The notes under the pieces: generated by a model
Databases searched by the model: none
What the model was told of the DNA's origin: nothing
What the model saw: the letters and a program-made list of their open reading frames with translations, nothing else
Made by a program: the position numbers and the translations under genes
NCBI RefSeq assembly: GCF_000956465.1
Contig: NZ_JYJA01000038.1
Coordinates: 1-64,000, forward strand
Length of the DNA stretch: 64,000 bases
Reading direction: 5' to 3'
DNA from: Microbacterium trichothecenolyticum
GTDB lineage: Bacteria > Actinomycetota > Actinomycetes > Actinomycetales > Microbacteriaceae
In this document: positions 48,775 to 62,300 of the stretch, in pieces
Layout: every line of letters starts with the position of its first letter
How positions within the stretch are numbered: position 1 is the stretch's first letter

Positions 48775-51495
48775 TCAGGGCTGTGCGGCGCGGCGGCGGA
48801 GCCGCGCGCGGCGGATCCACTTCTCGAGCTCGATCAGCACCGGCACGAGCAGGGCCAGGCCGAGCGCGGTGAGCCACTCGTCGCCCGTGAGGCTGATCGT
48901 GCCGACGAGACGCTGCATGAACGGCACCTCGACCGCGACGACCGTGAGGGCGAGCGGGATCGACAGCCACTTCACCGCGTCGATGATCGGGGCGGCGAGA
49001 CCCGACTCGGGGTCACGGCGCATGACGAGACCGCCGAAGATCGAGCCCAGTGCGCAGACCACGAACGCCATGGTCACCGGCATGTTGGGCTCGGTCGAGC
49101 TGAGCAGGTCGGGGTAGAGGAGCAGGGGGACGAGCGTCGTGATGAAGATCAGGCTGCCGTAGACGAACCAGAGCGTGACGGCGGCCGGGTTGGCGATCGT
49201 CTTCTTCGGATCGCGCGGCGGCTTCAGCATGATGCCGTCGGGCGCCGGATCGAGGAGGATCACGATGACCGGGAAGATGGCGATGAAGAAGTTCAGGAAC
49301 AGCACCATGATCGGCGTGAGCGGCACGCCGTTGTTGATGTCGAAGATGCTCGCGACGAGGAACAGGAGCACGAGCGAGAACAGCTGCGACATCTGGAACC
49401 GGACGTAGCTGACGATCTTCTCGTAGATCGACCGGCCGAGCCGCACCGCCGTCACCAGCGTGCCGAAGTTGTCGTCGACGAGGATCATCTTCCCCGCCTG
49501 CTTCGTGACGTCGCTGCCGGAGCCCATCGCGACGCCGATGTCGGCCTGCTTGAGCGCGGCGGCGTCGTTCACGGCGTCGCCGGTCATCGCGACCACCGCG
49601 CCCTCCTCCTGCATGAGGCGGGCGAGACGCAGCTTGTCCTCGGGGGTGACGCGGCCGAACATGTGCAGGCGCGGGAGGGCGGCCTTCAGCTCGTCGTCGC
49701 TCATCGCCTGGATCTCGGCGCCGCTGGCCGCGCCGTCGCCGAGCCCGAGCTTCGCGCCGATCGCGGCCGCCGTGATCGCGTGGTCGCCCGTGATCATGCG
49801 GACCTCGATGCCGGCCTCGCGCGCGATGCGCACGGCCTCCTTCGAGGACGGCCGCAGCGGGTCGATGATGCCCACGAGACCGACGAACGTGAGGTCGGCG
49901 ACGGCCGCCATGGGGTCGTCGGCCACGGGTGCGTCGGGGGCGAACCGGCGGAACGCGAACGCCAGGACGCGCAGCCCCTGCTCGGAGAGCGAGCGGTTCG
50001 CCTCGAGAATCGCGTCGCGGCGGTCCGCGATGGGCACGACGCCCTCCATCGTCGCGACCGAGCTGCAGCGGTCGAGCACGACGTCGGGTCCGCCCTTGAC
50101 GTAGCCGACGAGGGTCTCGACGCCTTCCACGGGGATCTCGTGGAATGTCCCCATGAACTTGTACGCCGAGTCGAACGGCACCTCGGCGATGCGCGGGAAC
50201 TTCGCCCGCGTGAGCCCAGCGTCGGCGCCGAGCTTCGCGGCGAGCACGACGAGGGCGGCCTCGGTGGGATCGCCGATCACGGCGCCGTCGTCGGAGACGG
50301 TCGCGTCGCTGCAGAGGGTGAGTCCGAGCGCGAGCTGGTTGAACTGGGGTACCGGCAGGCCCGCGACGTGGCGCACTTCGCCGGTCTTCTCGTAGCCGGA
50401 GCCCGCGACGTTGAACCACTCGCCGCGGTAGTACAGCGACTCGACCGTCATCTCGTTCATCGTGAGCGTGCCGGTCTTGTCGGAGTTGATGGCGCTCGTC
50501 GCGCCCAGCGTCTCGACGTCCGTCAGGTTCTTGACGACGGCCTTGTGCTCGGCGAGCTGGCGCGAGCCGTACGAGAGCATGGCCTGGACGAACGAGGGCA
50601 TGCCGGTCGGGATCGCCGAGATCGCCATCGAGATGCCGAGGAGGATCACCGACGCGATCTCCTGGCCGCGCAGCAGGCCCGTGATGATGATGATGGCGAC
50701 CGCGCCCCACGCGATCCAGCCGAGCACGCCGGTGAGCGCGTCGAGCTCGCGCTGCAGCGGGGACTTGGCGGGCTTGACCGCCGAGAGCATCGACGCGATC
50801 TGGCCCATCTGCGTCTGCATGCCGGTGTCGGTGATGACCACCGTCGCCGTGCCGCGCGTGACCTGGGTGTTCTGGAACACCATGTCGGTGCGGTCGCCCA
50901 GCGTCGTCTCGGGGTCGGTCAGGGTGCCGGCGTCCTTCGGGATCGGCGCACTCTCGCCGGTGAGCGCCGCCTCCTGCGTCTCGAGCGTCGCCGAGCGCAG
51001 GATGCGGCCGTCGGCAGGCACGATGTCACCCGCCTCGAGGGCGACGATGTCACCCGGCACCAGGGTGGTGGCGTCGACCTGCAGCAGCGAGCCGTCACGG
51101 ACGACCTTCGCCTGGGGGATCTGCATCTTGGCGAGGGCGTCGACGGATGCCTTCGCCTTGAGCTCCTGCCGCGTGCCGAGCACGATGTTCAGCACGACGA
51201 GCGCGCCGACTAAGATGCCGACGCTGACCTGATTGATGAACAGGCTGATGATCGCGACCGCGACCAGCATGACGTTCATAGGATCGGCCAGCTGCTGCAG
51301 GGCGACCTGCCACGTCGACGGAGGCTTTTCGGCCGCGATCGAGTTGGGCCCGTGCTCGGCGAGCCGCTGGGCCGCGTCGGCGGCCGTCAGGCCGCGGTCG
51401 CGGTCGCTGCGCAGCGCGGCGACGACGGCATCTGGATCCTGCGTGTACCAGGCGGCTTCGGCAGGAGTGTCGGCAGTGGTCTCCACGGCGCTCAT
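48775..51495 (-). CDS. P-type cation-transporting ATPase (P2-like)
   Basis: A 906-residue pump with the P2-type layout: N-terminal cation-ATPase domain, TGES actuator motif (LTGESAPIPKD), phosphorylated Asp in DKTGTLTMNE (about residue 339), MxTGDHAITAAAIG and TGDAVNDAAALKQADIGVAMG hinge motifs, and six C-terminal helices. The helix-4 motif, PEGLP in Ca2+ and many Na+/K+ pumps, reads IPTGMPSFV, so the ion-coordinating Glu is Thr. Helix 6 still carries an acidic pair (LLDPAPDGIM). A cation pump is certain; Ca2+ as substrate is not. Start ATG 51495. Confidence 0.9.
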   Translation of the reverse strand: MSAVETTADTPAEAAWYTQDPDAVVAALRSDRDRGLTAADAAQRLAEHGPNSIAAEKPPSTWQVALQQLADPMNVMLVAVAIISLFINQVSVGILVGALVVLNIVLGTRQELKAKASVDALAKMQIPQAKVVRDGSLLQVDATTLVPGDIVALEAGDIVPADGRILRSATLETQEAALTGESAPIPKDAGTLTDPETTLGDRTDMVFQNTQVTRGTATVVITDTGMQTQMGQIASMLSAVKPAKSPLQRELDALTGVLGWIAWGAVAIIIITGLLRGQEIASVILLGISMAISAIPTGMPSFVQAMLSYGSRQLAEHKAVVKNLTDVETLGATSAINSDKTGTLTMNEMTVESLYYRGEWFNVAGSGYEKTGEVRHVAGLPVPQFNQLALGLTLCSDATVSDDGAVIGDPTEAALVVLAAKLGADAGLTRAKFPRIAEVPFDSAYKFMGTFHEIPVEGVETLVGYVKGGPDVVLDRCSSVATMEGVVPIADRRDAILEANRSLSEQGLRVLAFAFRRFAPDAPVADDPMAAVADLTFVGLVGIIDPLRPSSKEAVRIAREAGIEVRMITGDHAITAAAIGAKLGLGDGAASGAEIQAMSDDELKAALPRLHMFGRVTPEDKLRLARLMQEEGAVVAMTGDAVNDAAALKQADIGVAMGSGSDVTKQAGKMILVDDNFGTLVTAVRLGRSIYEKIVSYVRFQMSQLFSLVLLFLVASIFDINNGVPLTPIMVLFLNFFIAIFPVIVILLDPAPDGIMLKPPRDPKKTIANPAAVTLWFVYGSLIFITTLVPLLLYPDLLSSTEPNMPVTMAFVVCALGSIFGGLVMRRDPESGLAAPIIDAVKWLSIPLALTVVAVEVPFMQRLVGTISLTGDEWLTALGLALLVPVLIELEKWIRRARLRRRAAQP

Positions 51496-51559
51496 GGCAT
51501 GAACATACCGTCGGGGCGCGCACCTCAGGCAAGCAAATCGCCCGGCAGCGTCGGAGATC

Positions 51560-52249
51560 TCAGTCGTCGAGGCGCTCGCGCAGGCGGCGAGCCAGCTCAG
51601 CCGTCGGCATCGCCCGCGGGAACACGGCCACGACGACCTGTTCGGCCGCGGGATCCGCTTCGCGATCGGGCAGCACGCCGAACCGCCGGCGGGCGTCGTC
51701 GAGGGCCGTGCGCAGCACTGCGACCGGCACCTTCTTCGGGCCGCGGATGAGCCGGCGCAGCACGTGGTTGTGGATCGCGGTGATGAGCGCCGAGAACCCG
51801 ACGGCGTCCAGCGGGTCCAGGCCCGGAAGCGACGCGCGAAGGTACTCGTCGAAGAGCCGCTCGTACCGGAACACCGTCACGATCTCGCGATCGCGCAGCG
51901 CCGGCACGCCGCGCACGACCGCATAGCGGCGCCGGGCGAGCTCGGGGTCCGCCGCGAAGTGCGCATACACGAAGACGGATGCCTCGCACACGGCCGCCCA
52001 CGGATCCCGATGCGGCTGCGCCAGGAACTCGCGCAGACGCTCGAGGAGCAGTTCGTGGTCGGCGAAGACGACGTCGTCCTTGCCCCCGAACTGCCGGAAG
52101 AACGTCGAGCGCGACACGCCGGCCGCCTGCGCGATCTGCTCCACCGAGGTCTGGTCGAACCCCTGTTCCGCGAACAGCTCGAGCGCGGCGGCGACCACGG
52201 CCGAGCGGGAGGCGGCCTGGGTGGCGGAGGCGGCAGCGGTGTCGGACAT
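51560..52249 (-). CDS. TetR-family transcriptional regulator
   Basis: A 229-residue regulator. The N-terminal TetR helix-turn-helix is clear (AALELFAEQGFDQTSVEQIAQAAGVSRSTFFRQFGGKDDVVFADHE); the C-terminal ligand domain is all helical (TetR_C_17-like), with little similarity to antibiotic sensors. ATG 52249 lies nine bases after a minus-strand TAGGCT. It is divergent from the FAD/Rieske oxidoreductase at 52373, the likely target, although no perfect palindrome is visible between them. Confidence 0.9.
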   Translation of the reverse strand: MSDTAAASATQAASRSAVVAAALELFAEQGFDQTSVEQIAQAAGVSRSTFFRQFGGKDDVVFADHELLLERLREFLAQPHRDPWAAVCEASVFVYAHFAADPELARRRYAVVRGVPALRDREIVTVFRYERLFDEYLRASLPGLDPLDAVGFSALITAIHNHVLRRLIRGPKKVPVAVLRTALDDARRRFGVLPDREADPAAEQVVVAVFPRAMPTAELARRLRERLDD

Positions 52250-52258
52250 CTCGGGGAG

Positions 52259-52264
52259 AGCCTA
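52259..52264 (-). promoter_or_regulatory. -10 box (TAGGCT) of TetR gene
   Basis: Minus-strand TAGGCT, nine bases from the ATG at 52249, without an intervening ribosome binding site. Confidence 0.45.
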
Positions 52265-52372
52265 ATGCGCCCACCGCCGTCGGTGCGGCATGCCGTCGCG
52301 CGCCGCGCCCGCATCCGGTCCCGTGCTGTCAACGGGGTCGACACACCGCATGCGGAGGTCTTCTATAGGTCC

Positions 52373-53956
52373 ATGGCGCCGATCTGGAGGACAGAAGCCG
52401 ACAGCGTCATGGGCACGCCCTTCCAATCCGCCCGGCGTCGAGACGTCGTGGTCGTGGGCGCGGGGCTCACGGGCCTGTCGACGGCACTGCTGCTGACGCG
52501 CCAGGGCATGGACGTCGCCGTGGTCGACGCCGCCGAGGTGGGCGCGCTCGCGTCGGGCGCCAACACCGGAAAGCTGACGCTGCTGCAGGGATCAGTTCTC
52601 TCAGGTCTGCGCCGCCACCATCCCGCGCACCTCGTCCGTGCCTACGTCGAGTCCAACCGCGACGGCGCCGAGTGGCTCACAGGGATCGCCGACGAGCTCG
52701 GCGTGCCGTACTCGCGGCGCGCCGCCTATTCGTACGCACAGACGCCGCAGGGCGCCGAGCGCATCGAGGCGGAGCTTCGTGCGGCGGTCGAGGCCGGTCT
52801 CCCGGTGCGGCGGGTGGAACCCGATCAGCTCGCGCAGTCCCCGTTCGACATGGTCGACGCCGTCGCGCTCGATCGTCAGGTCGCGATCGATCCGTACCGC
52901 CTCCTCGTCGCGCTCGCGCGGGCGCTGCTGCGTGAGGGAGGGACGCTGCACACCGGCGTGCGCGTCACGCGCGTGCACGCCGTGCCGTGGGCAGGCGTCG
53001 AGACGACGAGGGGCTTCATCGCGGCGAACCACGTCGTGCTCGCGACCGCGACCCCGATCATCGACCGCGGGCTCTATTTCGCCAAAGTGCGGGGGCTACG
53101 CTCGTCGTGCGTCGCGTTCGCGACCGACGGACCTCTCCCCGAAGGCCTCTACATCTCGGTCGACGGCGAGACGAAGTCGGTGCGGTCGATCACGCCTGAG
53201 GACGGCCCGGCCGACGCCGCCCAGCTCGTCGTCGGCGGCAACGGCTTCCCGGTGGGGCGCGCGTCCTCCCCGCTCGCGGCCGTGAACAGCCTCGTGGCGT
53301 GGACGCGGCACCACTTCCCTGGTGCCGAGCCGGTGGCCTCGTGGTCGGCGCAGGACTACGAATCGCACGACCTCATCCCGTTCGTGGGCGCGATGCCGCG
53401 AGGGCTCGGCCGCATCCGGTTCGCCACCGGGTACGCGAAGTGGGGACTGTCCAACGCGTCCGCCGCGGCGCTGAGGCTGACGGCCGAGATCTGCCGTGTC
53501 CCGCGACGCGAGCGTCCCGACTGGATGAACGTGATCTCCACGCGTTTCACGGTGCCGGCCGATCTCGCCCGTGGTGGCGTCGAGAATCTCCGGGTCGGGT
53601 GGGAGGCGGCGTCGGGGTGGATCGGCGCCCAGGCGGTGCCCACGCCGGTTCGCCGGCCGGCCGAGGGCGAGGGCGTCGTCGCCAGCCGTGCCGGCCAGCC
53701 CGTCGGCATCTCGACCGTCGACGGGCGCACCTGCGCGGTGAGCGCGGTCTGCACGCACCTCGGCGGGGTGCTGCGGTGGAACGACGCCGACCTCACGTGG
53801 GACTGTCCGCTGCACGCGTCGCGGTTCACGGCGGACGGATGCCGCATCGAGGGGCCCGCGCTCCGCGACCTCCCGCGCCTGCCGCGTGTGCCGGGCGAGG
53901 AACTCGACGACGAGCCCGGCGCGTCGCTGCGGTCAGAACCGGACATCGACCGGTAG
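52373..53956 (+). CDS. FAD-dependent oxidoreductase with C-terminal Rieske [2Fe-2S] domain
   Basis: A 527-residue two-domain redox protein. The DAO-type FAD domain starts with [17 protein letters not shown] (residues ~24-40) and runs to ~390. The Rieske domain binds its cluster through C460/H462 (CTHLGG) and C478/H481 (CPLHASRF). The fusion occurs in YhfW-like proteins of Bacillus and actinobacteria; the substrate is unknown, but glycine or amine oxidation with electrons passed via the cluster has been proposed for relatives. I chose ATG 52373 ([10 protein letters not shown]), matching the IW start of relatives; ATG 52409 has no well-spaced ribosome binding site. Confidence 0.9.
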   Translation: MAPIWRTEADSVMGTPFQSARRRDVVVVGAGLTGLSTALLLTRQGMDVAVVDAAEVGALASGANTGKLTLLQGSVLSGLRRHHPAHLVRAYVESNRDGAEWLTGIADELGVPYSRRAAYSYAQTPQGAERIEAELRAAVEAGLPVRRVEPDQLAQSPFDMVDAVALDRQVAIDPYRLLVALARALLREGGTLHTGVRVTRVHAVPWAGVETTRGFIAANHVVLATATPIIDRGLYFAKVRGLRSSCVAFATDGPLPEGLYISVDGETKSVRSITPEDGPADAAQLVVGGNGFPVGRASSPLAAVNSLVAWTRHHFPGAEPVASWSAQDYESHDLIPFVGAMPRGLGRIRFATGYAKWGLSNASAAALRLTAEICRVPRRERPDWMNVISTRFTVPADLARGGVENLRVGWEAASGWIGAQAVPTPVRRPAEGEGVVASRAGQPVGISTVDGRTCAVSAVCTHLGGVLRWNDADLTWDCPLHASRFTADGCRIEGPALRDLPRLPRVPGEELDDEPGASLRSEPDIDR

Positions 53957-54006
53957 TAGGCTGGGGGACTGGTCGATATCTCGACGTCGAGACGCTTTTG
54001 AGCGTC
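53957..54006 (+). promoter_or_regulatory. sucCD promoter and structured leader
   Basis: TAGGCT -10 at 53957-53962, then a perfect 14-bp palindrome at 53979-53992 and a hairpin GACGCT-TTTG-AGCGTC at 53991-54006 that shares two bases with it. The predicted leader is ~75 nt, unlike the leaderless neighbours. The overlapping dyads could be a regulator site or alternative RNA hairpins. Confidence 0.45.
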
Positions 54007-54044
54007 GTCCCCACCCCCATTCGCCACCTGCGAAGGAAATCACT

Positions 54045-56145
<2,101 letters not shown>

Positions 56146-56166
56146 ACCCCACGCACGACGCGACGA

Positions 56167-56196
56167 GAAAGGCCCCGCTTCGGCGGGGCCTTTCTT
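56167..56196 (+). terminator. strong terminator of sucCD
   Basis: Twelve-bp stem (56167-56178 with 56183-56194) closed by a TTCG loop, rich in GC at the base and followed by TT. Clean intrinsic terminator 21 bp after the sucD stop. Confidence 0.9.
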
Positions 56197-56203
56197 GGTC
56201 TGA

Positions 56204-56220
56204 TCTGGATGTATTCCAGA
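56204..56220. promoter_or_regulatory. small dyad upstream of the giant repeat gene
   Basis: TCTGGA-TGTAT-TCCAGA, 132 bp before the ATG at 56352, in otherwise featureless sequence. Possible operator; no clear -35/-10 pair is seen. Confidence 0.25.
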
Positions 56221-56351
56221 AGGGGAATTCGACTCCTCTCTTGTGGATGTCGGATCGAGCCGCTACCGTCCCAGACGGATGCGCACCGAATGTCTGGCGG
56301 AGCGTAGCGGGACTGGGGATTCCTGCGGCCGAAATGGGCAGAAGGGGTCCC

Positions 56352-59300
56352 ATGAGACGGAGGTCCCCCGGGTTCGGGGTTGGGCGAGAGAGCCGTGGCG
56401 TCGACGACGTGGCGGCCTCGGTCGTGCACGGCCGGCGGAAGGCCGCGGTCGTGGTGATCGTCGCGTCCTCGCTCGTCCTCTCGCAGCTGACCTGGGCTTT
56501 TCCTGCAGCCGCCGCCCCCGCTCGGGCGGACGCGACGCCGGTGGCACCCGCGCGTCCGCCGATCGTCTTCACGCCCGCCGACCTCAGCGGCCCTCCCGCT
56601 CCCGAGCTCGTCCCGGTCGAGCAGCCGCCTGCCGTCGCCCCCGTCGCCCCCATCGCTCCCGTCACCGTGACGACTCCGCGCACGCGGACCACGGTGACCG
56701 TCGTCGTCGTGCCGCCCGCCGCGGCCGTGCCGCCCGCATCGCCGTTCGGCCCGAACTGCCAGCAGGTCTCGACCGGCTCGACGCCGCAGGCAGGCGGCAG
56801 CACGACGAACTCGTCGACCACGAGCACCAGCAGCACGAGCCTCACGTGCGGACCCGGGACGGTGAATCCGGGCTCGATCGGAAGCGGCCCGGCCGCCCCG
56901 CCGGCGCCGAACATCCCGGGCCTGCCGACGCCTCCCGAGCCTCCCGACCCGCCGGAGCCGCCGACGCCGCCGATCCCGACACCGACGCCGACACCGACGC
57001 CGTCCCCCACGCCGACGCCCGAGCCGGAGCCGACACCCGATCCCTCATCGGGCGAGAGCCAGCCCGAAGCCGCTGGCACGGGCGTCTCCGGCGCCCCGGC
57101 GATGCTGTCGGTGCGGCCCTTCGACGCGACCGCGGGCGCCGGCGAGGAGGCTCCCGCGGAAGCCCCTGCGGCGTCCGAGGCGGGTGCGGGCGACGTTCAG
57201 CCCCTCGGCGACAGCGCCGCCGGCGATGCGTCCGCCCTGCAGCCCGAGGCGGAGCAGCTTCCGGCACTGGCCGAGCAGCCGGCACCCGCTGATGCTCCCG
57301 CGGCGCCGGACGCCGAGACCTCGGAAGAGCCCGAGGCGCCCGCCGCCGGCGCCACGACCAGCACGGAGCCGGTCGCATCGGACACGCCTGCCGCTCTGGC
57401 GGAGCCGGCCGCACCGACGGCCGAGCAGCCCGGACCGTGGCAGCTGTCGGCGGCAGGAGACGTGTCGGTGTCGGTCGACGGCGTCGACCTGGTGGTCGTC
57501 GCCGACGGCGTCACGACACGGCGGTCCGCGGCATCCGTCACCGCCCTCACGATCTCCGCGGGCGGGCGTGTCAGCCTTCCCGCCTCGCTCGCCATCCCGG
57601 TCACGGTCACCTCGGCATCCTCGCTCGCCGTGAGCGGCTCGAATGTCACCTGGAATTCCGCAGGCGCCGGTGCCGGCTCGGTCGGGGCCGTCGCGTTCTC
57701 GGGCGTCGGCCAGCTCGTCGCCGTCGGCGGCGGTCACGTGCTGCGCGGTCCGGCGGCCGACACCACCTGGCAGATCGACGGGGTCCGCACGGGCACCGTC
57801 GCGGGCCAGCGCTTCTCGGGCTTCGACGTGCTGCAGGGCGCCGCCGGCAACCGCGACGACTTCGTGGTGGCACCGGGCGGGGGCATCGGGCGGGTCGACG
57901 GCGGTGCCGGCGGCTACGACGTGCTCCGCTTCAGCGGAGCCCACTCGGCGATGACGTCGCGCCCGACCGGCTCCCAGTCGGGCTCGATCGTGGTCGGCGG
58001 CAGCACGATCGTCTACGACGGCCTCGAGCCGGTGGGCCCGGCCGACGTCACCGACTTCGACTTCGCCGACGCGACCGACGACGACACGATCGAGGTCTCG
58101 GCCGACACGACCAACGTCGGCTACATCCTCGTCCGCAGCCTCGCCAACGCCTTCGAGTCGCACTCGGTGCGGCCGCTGGGCTCGTTCATCGTCAAGGGCA
58201 CCGGCAAGGGCGCGACCATCCGCATCGTGGGAGTCCTGACCTTCCACGGCGTCACGTTCCGCTTCGAGGCGACGCGCGTCCTGATCGGCGCGGGCGGCGT
58301 CCTGGACGCCGGCCTCGCGGACGTCACGCTCACCGCGACATCGACCACCACCGGCGACACCCCGGCGCGGGCCGAGGTCATCCTCACCGACGCGATCGTC
58401 CGCGGGGGCAGCGTCAGCGCGACGGCCACCGCGGTCAACACCCCGGACGCCGGCGCCACAATCGGCCTCGCGCTCGGCGAGAGCGTCGCCGCGGCGCTCG
58501 TGCAGCTGGCCGGTGCCTCACGGATCGAGGCGCAGGGGGCGGTATCGCTCTCGAGCTCGTCGACCGCGAGCCTGGTCACGACTTCGACGGGGACGGGAAC
58601 GGATGCCGCGATCGACGCGGCCGTCGCCCACGCCACCATCGACAACTCGGCCGTCACCCGGATCACCGGCACCTCCTCGGTCCAGGCCGGCGGCGCAGTC
58701 AGCCTCTCGGCCAAGACGGTGACGACCGCGACGACCACGGCGGACGCGACCGCGGCGACGGCGGGCGCGGCGATCGCGACGACGGATGCGACGACCCGCA
58801 CCTCTGCGGAGATCGACAGCACGGCGCCGGCCGGCATCGTCTCGGGCGGTGCGCTCACCGTCACCGCCGACTCGACGCACACGCTCCTCACGAAGGCGAC
58901 CGCGAGCCCCGGCGGCGCGACGGCCAACGGCACATCGCCCAGCGCGACCACCGCGACCGCGTCGCAGCCGGGCGGCTTCGCCTCGGCCCCCGGCGGCTCG
59001 ATCGGCGTCGCGGGGGCGCTGGCCTTCTCCGACCTCGACCAGGAGACCGTCGCCTCGGTCGGGGGCGCCTCGCCGCTCGCGGTGACAGCCGGCGGCTCCG
59101 GCGTCACCGTCGCCGCGATCTCGTCCGGGTCTGCGGTGACCGAGGCCGACGGCTCGGCCGTCGGCGGCTCCGCGACCGGCGTGGGGGTCGGCGTCTCGGT
59201 CAACCTCGCCGGCGCCCGCACGGAGGCCCGCATCGGCAACGTCGCGTTCACGGCGACGGGGGTCACGGCATCCGCCACCGCCGCGCCGCGCACCGCCGCC

Positions 59301-62300
59301 GGCGTCAACGAGTACCGCGCTCAGTCGGTGTCGGGCGCGGGCGGCGCGTCCGTCGTCGGAGCCGCGGGCGCGCTCGCCGTCAACGTCGCGAGCTTCCTCA
59401 CGCGAGCAGCAATCCTCGCCGGCGTCACCGTGACGGCTCCCGGAGCCGATCTCGCTTTCGCCGCGACCGGCGACAACGACACCATCGCCCGCGCGCTCCC
59501 CGGCACCATCGCCGGCGCCACGACGGGCATCGGCGCCAGCATCGCGCTCAACGTCGCGAACGACCGTGCGATCGCCGAGGTCGGCGACGGCGCCACCCTC
59601 ACGGGTGCGGCCGACCTGACCCTGGCGGCGCAGTCGACGTCGCCCGCGACGGCCGAGGCGCAGGGCGGCGTCGCCTCGTCCGCCGCCGTCTCGACGGTCA
59701 TGGCCGTCAACATCTCGAACGTCACGACGCTCGCGCGGCTGGGCAGCGGTTCGCCGCTCGTGCTCACGGGCGCATACCGCTCGACCGCGACCCAGGTGGC
59801 GCCGGTGGTGACGACGGCGACCGGCAACGTCAGCGCCGAGGACGGCGCCGCCGTCTCCACCGTGATCGCCCTGACCTTCGCCGACCACGCCGTCCGCTCC
59901 GAGCTGGCGCGCGACCTCACCGCCGCGGCGATCCTGCTGAAGGCGGTCGGCATGGCGTCGTCGGCGACGACCGCGTCGGCGTCGGCGACCGGCGCACCCG
60001 CCGACGGCTCGCCGTCGGCGCAGACGCCTGCGGCACAGGCGACCGACGCCCGCACGTGGGCCGACGGCGTGGCTCCGGCGGCGGGCGCGGCGGGGGACGG
60101 CACCGGCGGCAGCGGCTCGACGCCGATCCCGACACCGAGCGCGCCGCAAGGCGACGTCACGGTGACGGCCGCGTTCGCCCTCACGATCCACCAGCTCAGC
60201 GCCGACGCGTCGGTGTCCGGCATCGCCCTCGTCGCGCCGACGGTGAGGCTCGAGGCGCTCGGCAATCTGTCGGCCGCGTCCACGGCGACGGGCTCGCCCG
60301 CGACCCGCGGCCCTCCGAGCGATGCCACGATCGCAGCGGCCGTCGCGATCACCCTCGCGGATGTCACCGTCCGCGCGGAGGTCGGCCCCTCCACCAGCAT
60401 CACCGCTGACACGCTCCAGCTCATCGCGGGCATCGCCCCGCAGAACGCGGCAGGCGCATCCGACGCCTCGCACCGCTTCACCACCACCGCCACCGCCGGG
60501 CAGGGATCCGGAGGCGATCTCGGAGTCGCCGGATCCGTCGCCATCTCGGTCATCGTCCTCAGCGCTTCCGCGGGACTGGCCACCGGCTCGGCCGTGAACC
60601 TGACCGGCGCCGATCGATCGCTCACGATCTCGGCCTCGTCGGCAGCGCAGGCGCAGACCCGGGCGCTCCTGGCCGATGCCGGGGTGGGAACGCCCACCAC
60701 GGGCCTCGGCGCCGCGTTCGCCCTCACCAGCGTCGACCACCACACGCGGTCCGCCATCGGGGACGGCGCCACGGTCACCGGTGCCGACGACATCAGCATC
60801 ACCGCGAGCACCGCGGATGCCGCATCCGCCGTCGCCCAGGGTGCGGCGCGCGGCGCCGACGCCGCGGTGGCCCCTTTCGTCGCGGTCACCCTGTCGTCCG
60901 TCTCCACCGCGGCGGGAATCGGCGCCGGCCCCGCGATCACCATGACGGGCGCTCTTCTCGTGAGTGCCGCGCAGCGAGCGACGTCCTCGACCGAGGCGCG
61001 GGCGGCGACCGGCACGTCGGCCGGCACCGCTGCCGGGCTGGGCCTCGCGATCACGGTGTCGACCCACACGGCGCGCGCCGCCCTCGGCCGCAGCGCGACG
61101 CTCGGCGGGGCCGTGACCCTCGGTGCGGCCTCGGTCTCATCCTCGACGTCCGCCGCGGGCGCGTCCGCGGCGGGCGCACCCCAGAACCCGGCTGACTCGG
61201 GGGATGCGTCCCACCCGGGCGGTGCGGCAGGCGGTGGCGTCGACGCGGCCGTGTCCGGGGCGCGCGACCACGCCGGCAGCGTCGCCACGGCGGCGGGCGG
61301 ATCCGGATCGGGCACCGCGGCCACACCCAGCGCCTCGACCTCGCAGGGCCGGATCAACGCCGCCGCCGCGGTGGCCGTGACCATCGTCACTGCGGCGGTG
61401 GAGGCATCCGTCGGTCCGGGTGCGATCGTCACCGCGGGCGGCGCCGTCGCGATCACCGCCGGAGAGAACACCGATGCCGCCTCCGACGCGAACGGCTCGG
61501 CGTCGCAGGGCACGGATGCCACCATCGGCGCCGCCGTCGCTCTGACCTTCGCCACGCTCACGGGCCGCGCCGCGATCGCGGCGGGCGCGAGTGTCACCGC
61601 ACCCACCACAACCCTCCGGGCCGCGACGGCCGCCGACGGCGCCGACACCACGTCGACGACGGGCGCCCGCTCGATCGCCGGTGCGGGGGGCGGCAAGGTC
61701 TCGGTCGCGGGCAGCCTCGCGCTGGCGATCGTCGACCGCATCACGACGGCAACGGTGGACGGGGTCGCGGGCGGCGGGGCGGTCACCGTCTCGTCCGAAG
61801 CGGACTCCGCCACCAACGTCGCCGCACTGCCCGCCGGTCAGGGCGTCACCGACGGGGGCGACCTCGGTCTCGGCGCCGCGGTCGCGCTCGCGCTCGTGAC
61901 GGTGGCCGTCCGCGCCGGAGTGGGCGACGGCGGCGACCTGCCCGGGGTCACGGCCCTCACCGTTCTCGCGAGCAGCACGAGCACCTCCACCACCGAGGCG
62001 CGGATGGGTGCCTCCGGCGGCGGGGTCGCGGTCGTCCCCGCGGTCGCCGTGACGCTCTCCAACGTGTCGACGCTCGCCCGCATCGGGGCGGGTTCCCTCA
62101 TCACGGCGAGCGGAGCCGTACAGGTCGCGGCGGTGCAGAAGGCCACCGCAGGGTCCACTGCCGGCGCGATCGTCGTGGGGGCAGGCGATGCCGGCATCGG
62201 CGCGGCCGTGGCGCTGACGTTCGCGAACCATGCGACCCGAACGGCTCTCGCTCGGAGCCTCACCGCCCGGCAGGTCGACCTGATGTCGCACGCCACGTCG

